NCBI GenBank assembly: GCA_905201915.1
Contig: CAJKQE010000055.1
Span: 1 to 14,759, forward strand
Direction: 5' to 3'
Length of the DNA stretch: 14,759 nucleotides
From: an uncultured Lachnospiraceae bacterium
GTDB lineage: Bacteria; Bacillota; Clostridia; Lachnospirales; Lachnospiraceae
Below the pieces are notes generated by a model. The model was not told where the DNA came from. It was given only the letters and a program-made list of their open reading frames with translations, and searched no databases. Made by a program: the position numbers and the translations under genes. Positions 13,327 through 14,759 of the stretch are shown in pieces (position 1 is the stretch's first letter; each line of letters begins with the position of its first letter).

Positions 13327-14759
13327 ACGTGCAAAGCAGGAAATCAAAGATACCATAGAAGCATATTTGTTAAAGGACGAACGGGGAGAATACTGTATTC
13401 CTTCTGTCAGACAAAGACCTGTGCTTTTAATCGGACCGCCGGGTATCGGGAAAACACAGATTATGGAGCAGATTGCCAGAGAATGTGAGATTAATCTGGT
13501 GTCCTATACCATTACCCATCATACAAGGCAAAGCGCTATGGGACTGCCCTTTATTCGAGAAAAAGAATACGGGGGAGAAAAGCGTTCGGTAACAGAATAC
13601 ACCATGAGCGAAATTATTTCTGCGGTGTATGATAAGATAAAGGAGACAGGAATAGAGGAAGGTATTTTATTCATCGATGAAATTAACTGTGTATCAGAAA
13701 CCTTAGCCCCTGCCATGCTGCAATTTTTGCAGTGCAAGACCTTTGGAAATCAGCAGGTGCCAAAGGGCTGGGTGATTGTAACAGCAGGAAATCCTCCGGA
13801 ATACAATAAGTCTGTTCGTGAATTTGATGTGGTAACCTTAGACAGAATAAAAAAGATAGAAGTACAGGAGAATTTCCAAGTATGGAAAGAGTATGCTTAT
13901 GAAGCAGGTATCCATCCGGCAGTGATTTCTTATCTAGATATCCGTAAGGAGAATTTTTACCGCATGGAAACCAGTGTGGACGGCAGAATGTTTGCCACTG
14001 CCAGAGGCTGGGAGGATTTATCCGAGCTTTTATATGTGTATGAAAAACTGGGAAAAAACGTAGACAGAGAAGTGATTATACAGTATATCCAGCACTGGAA
14101 AATTACCAAAGACTTTGCAAATTATCTGGAACTATTTGAAAAATACCAGACAGATTATCAGATTGATGCAGTTCTTAATGGAACTTTTGCAAGCTTTGCA
14201 GTAGAAAAACTTCGTGTGGCAGCTTTTGATGAACGTTTTAGTGTAGTAGGACTTCTTATTGGAAAATTAAATGAAAAGTTCCGAAACTATCATGACAGCG
14301 AAGCATATATGGAAAGGTTGTTTGAACTGCTGAGAAATTGGAAAGAAGCACTTTCTGATGATAGGAAAGCATCTGTTTCTATGAGAGATATTCTGGATAT
14401 AGAAAATCAGAAGCTGGAGGAGAAGAAAGTTGCCGGACAGCTTACAAAAGAAGAGGAATATATTTGGTTAAGAGTTCTTGAACGTCTTAGAGACTATAAG
14501 GATACAGCAGATACACTGGATATTGTAGGGGAAAGCAAAGAAGTGATTTTTGATGTTGTAAAAGAAAGATTTCAGGAAGAAAAGGAAAAACGAGAAAAAG
14601 ATATTGCAACTCTTCGTTATAATCTTCAAAATACTTTTGACTTTCTGGAAGCAGCTTTTGCAGACGGACAGGAAATGGTTATCTTTGTGACAGAGCTCAA
14701 TACCAGTCCGTACAGCTTAGAATTTATCAGTGAACATGGATGTGACAGCTATTATAAGT
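13316..14759 (+). CDS. MoxR-like AAA+ ATPase, partial (3' end outside window)
   Basis: The frame is open from the ATG at 13316 for 481 codons to the window edge. An AGGAGG site lies at 13299-13304, and the ATG overlaps the end of the VWA gene by 11 bases. The AAA+ core contains Walker A GPPGIGKT (40-47), Walker B GILFIDEIN (116-124, with Asp121/Glu122), sensor 1 TAGNPPE (156-162), a LDRI block (175-178) and a sensor-2-like TARGWEDLSELL (228-239). These are marks of the MoxR branch. Beyond about residue 245 comes a long, mostly helical and charged region (a coiled-coil-like stretch near 415-436) not found in a minimal MoxR of about 320 residues. It may bind the partner or client. MoxR ATPases act as chaperones that remodel or load metal into VWA-associated complexes. 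The full C-terminus and the next gene are not visible. Confidence 0.9.
   Translation, partial: MNIKRAKQEIKDTIEAYLLKDERGEYCIPSVRQRPVLLIGPPGIGKTQIMEQIARECEINLVSYTITHHTRQSAMGLPFIREKEYGGEKRSVTEYTMSEIISAVYDKIKETGIEEGILFIDEINCVSETLAPAMLQFLQCKTFGNQQVPKGWVIVTAGNPPEYNKSVREFDVVTLDRIKKIEVQENFQVWKEYAYEAGIHPAVISYLDIRKENFYRMETSVDGRMFATARGWEDLSELLYVYEKLGKNVDREVIIQYIQHWKITKDFANYLELFEKYQTDYQIDAVLNGTFASFAVEKLRVAAFDERFSVVGLLIGKLNEKFRNYHDSEAYMERLFELLRNWKEALSDDRKASVSMRDILDIENQKLEEKKVAGQLTKEEEYIWLRVLERLRDYKDTADTLDIVGESKEVIFDVVKERFQEEKEKREKDIATLRYNLQNTFDFLEAAFADGQEMVIFVTELNTSPYSLEFISEHGCDSYYK

Noticed and set aside
11148..14759. Firm assignment of the LRR/VWA/AAA+ set as an anti-phage defence system
   Set aside because: No nuclease, toxin, protease with intact motif, or other defence gene is seen nearby, and MoxR-VWA pairs also have housekeeping roles. 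The idea is kept only as a hypothesis.
1..14759. CRISPR arrays, insertion sequences, tRNA or rRNA genes, long direct repeats
   Set aside because: None was seen on reading either strand; the only repeats found are the local inverted repeats listed as features.

Overview
The window looks like a chromosomal stretch from a low-GC, Gram-positive gut Clostridium, most likely a Lachnospiraceae member (Blautia/Ruminococcus-like). The reasons are AT-rich codon use, strong AGGAGG ribosome binding sites, several TTG starts, the nadABC-niaR arrangement, and BspA-like LRR and YibE/F proteins typical of that family. Genus-level placement is a guess. No rRNA, tRNA, CRISPR array, insertion sequence or phage gene was seen. 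Apart from a MATE transporter on the minus strand, every gene reads on the plus strand.

Layout. (1) 1-932, minus strand: the N-terminal 310 residues of a MATE-family efflux transporter, divergent from the next operon. (2) 1048-5330: a de novo NAD operon, nadA-nadB-nadC, ending in its own NiaR-type (HTH plus 3H domain) regulator. The regulator is unusual in carrying an in-frame C-terminal GNAT acetyltransferase domain. The operon has a near-consensus promoter, an imperfect 20-bp palindrome over the -35 box that is a candidate NiaR operator, and a terminator-like hairpin after niaR. (3) 5332-7286: two overlapping YibE/F-family membrane proteins that are paralogues of each other, with their own promoter. 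(4) 7283-11127: a potABCD-like polyamine-type ABC importer (ATPase, two permeases, lipoprotein binding protein). Its binding protein appears to lack several residues that hold polyamines in E. coli PotD. (5) 11148-14759: a tightly packed, overlapping three-gene set: a BspA-like LRR protein, a VWA protein with a metallopeptidase-like N-terminal domain, and a MoxR-like AAA+ ATPase that runs off the window.

How the genes work together. NadA, NadB and NadC convert aspartate and dihydroxyacetone phosphate to nicotinate mononucleotide. NiaR would repress the operon when nicotinate is plentiful, and the fused acetyltransferase may add a second signal or activity. PotA-D form one importer. The VWA/AAA+ pair resembles MoxR-VWA chaperone or metal-insertion machines, with the LRR protein as a candidate third partner or client. 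The two least explained items are the NiaR-GNAT fusion and the LRR/VWA/AAA+ module.
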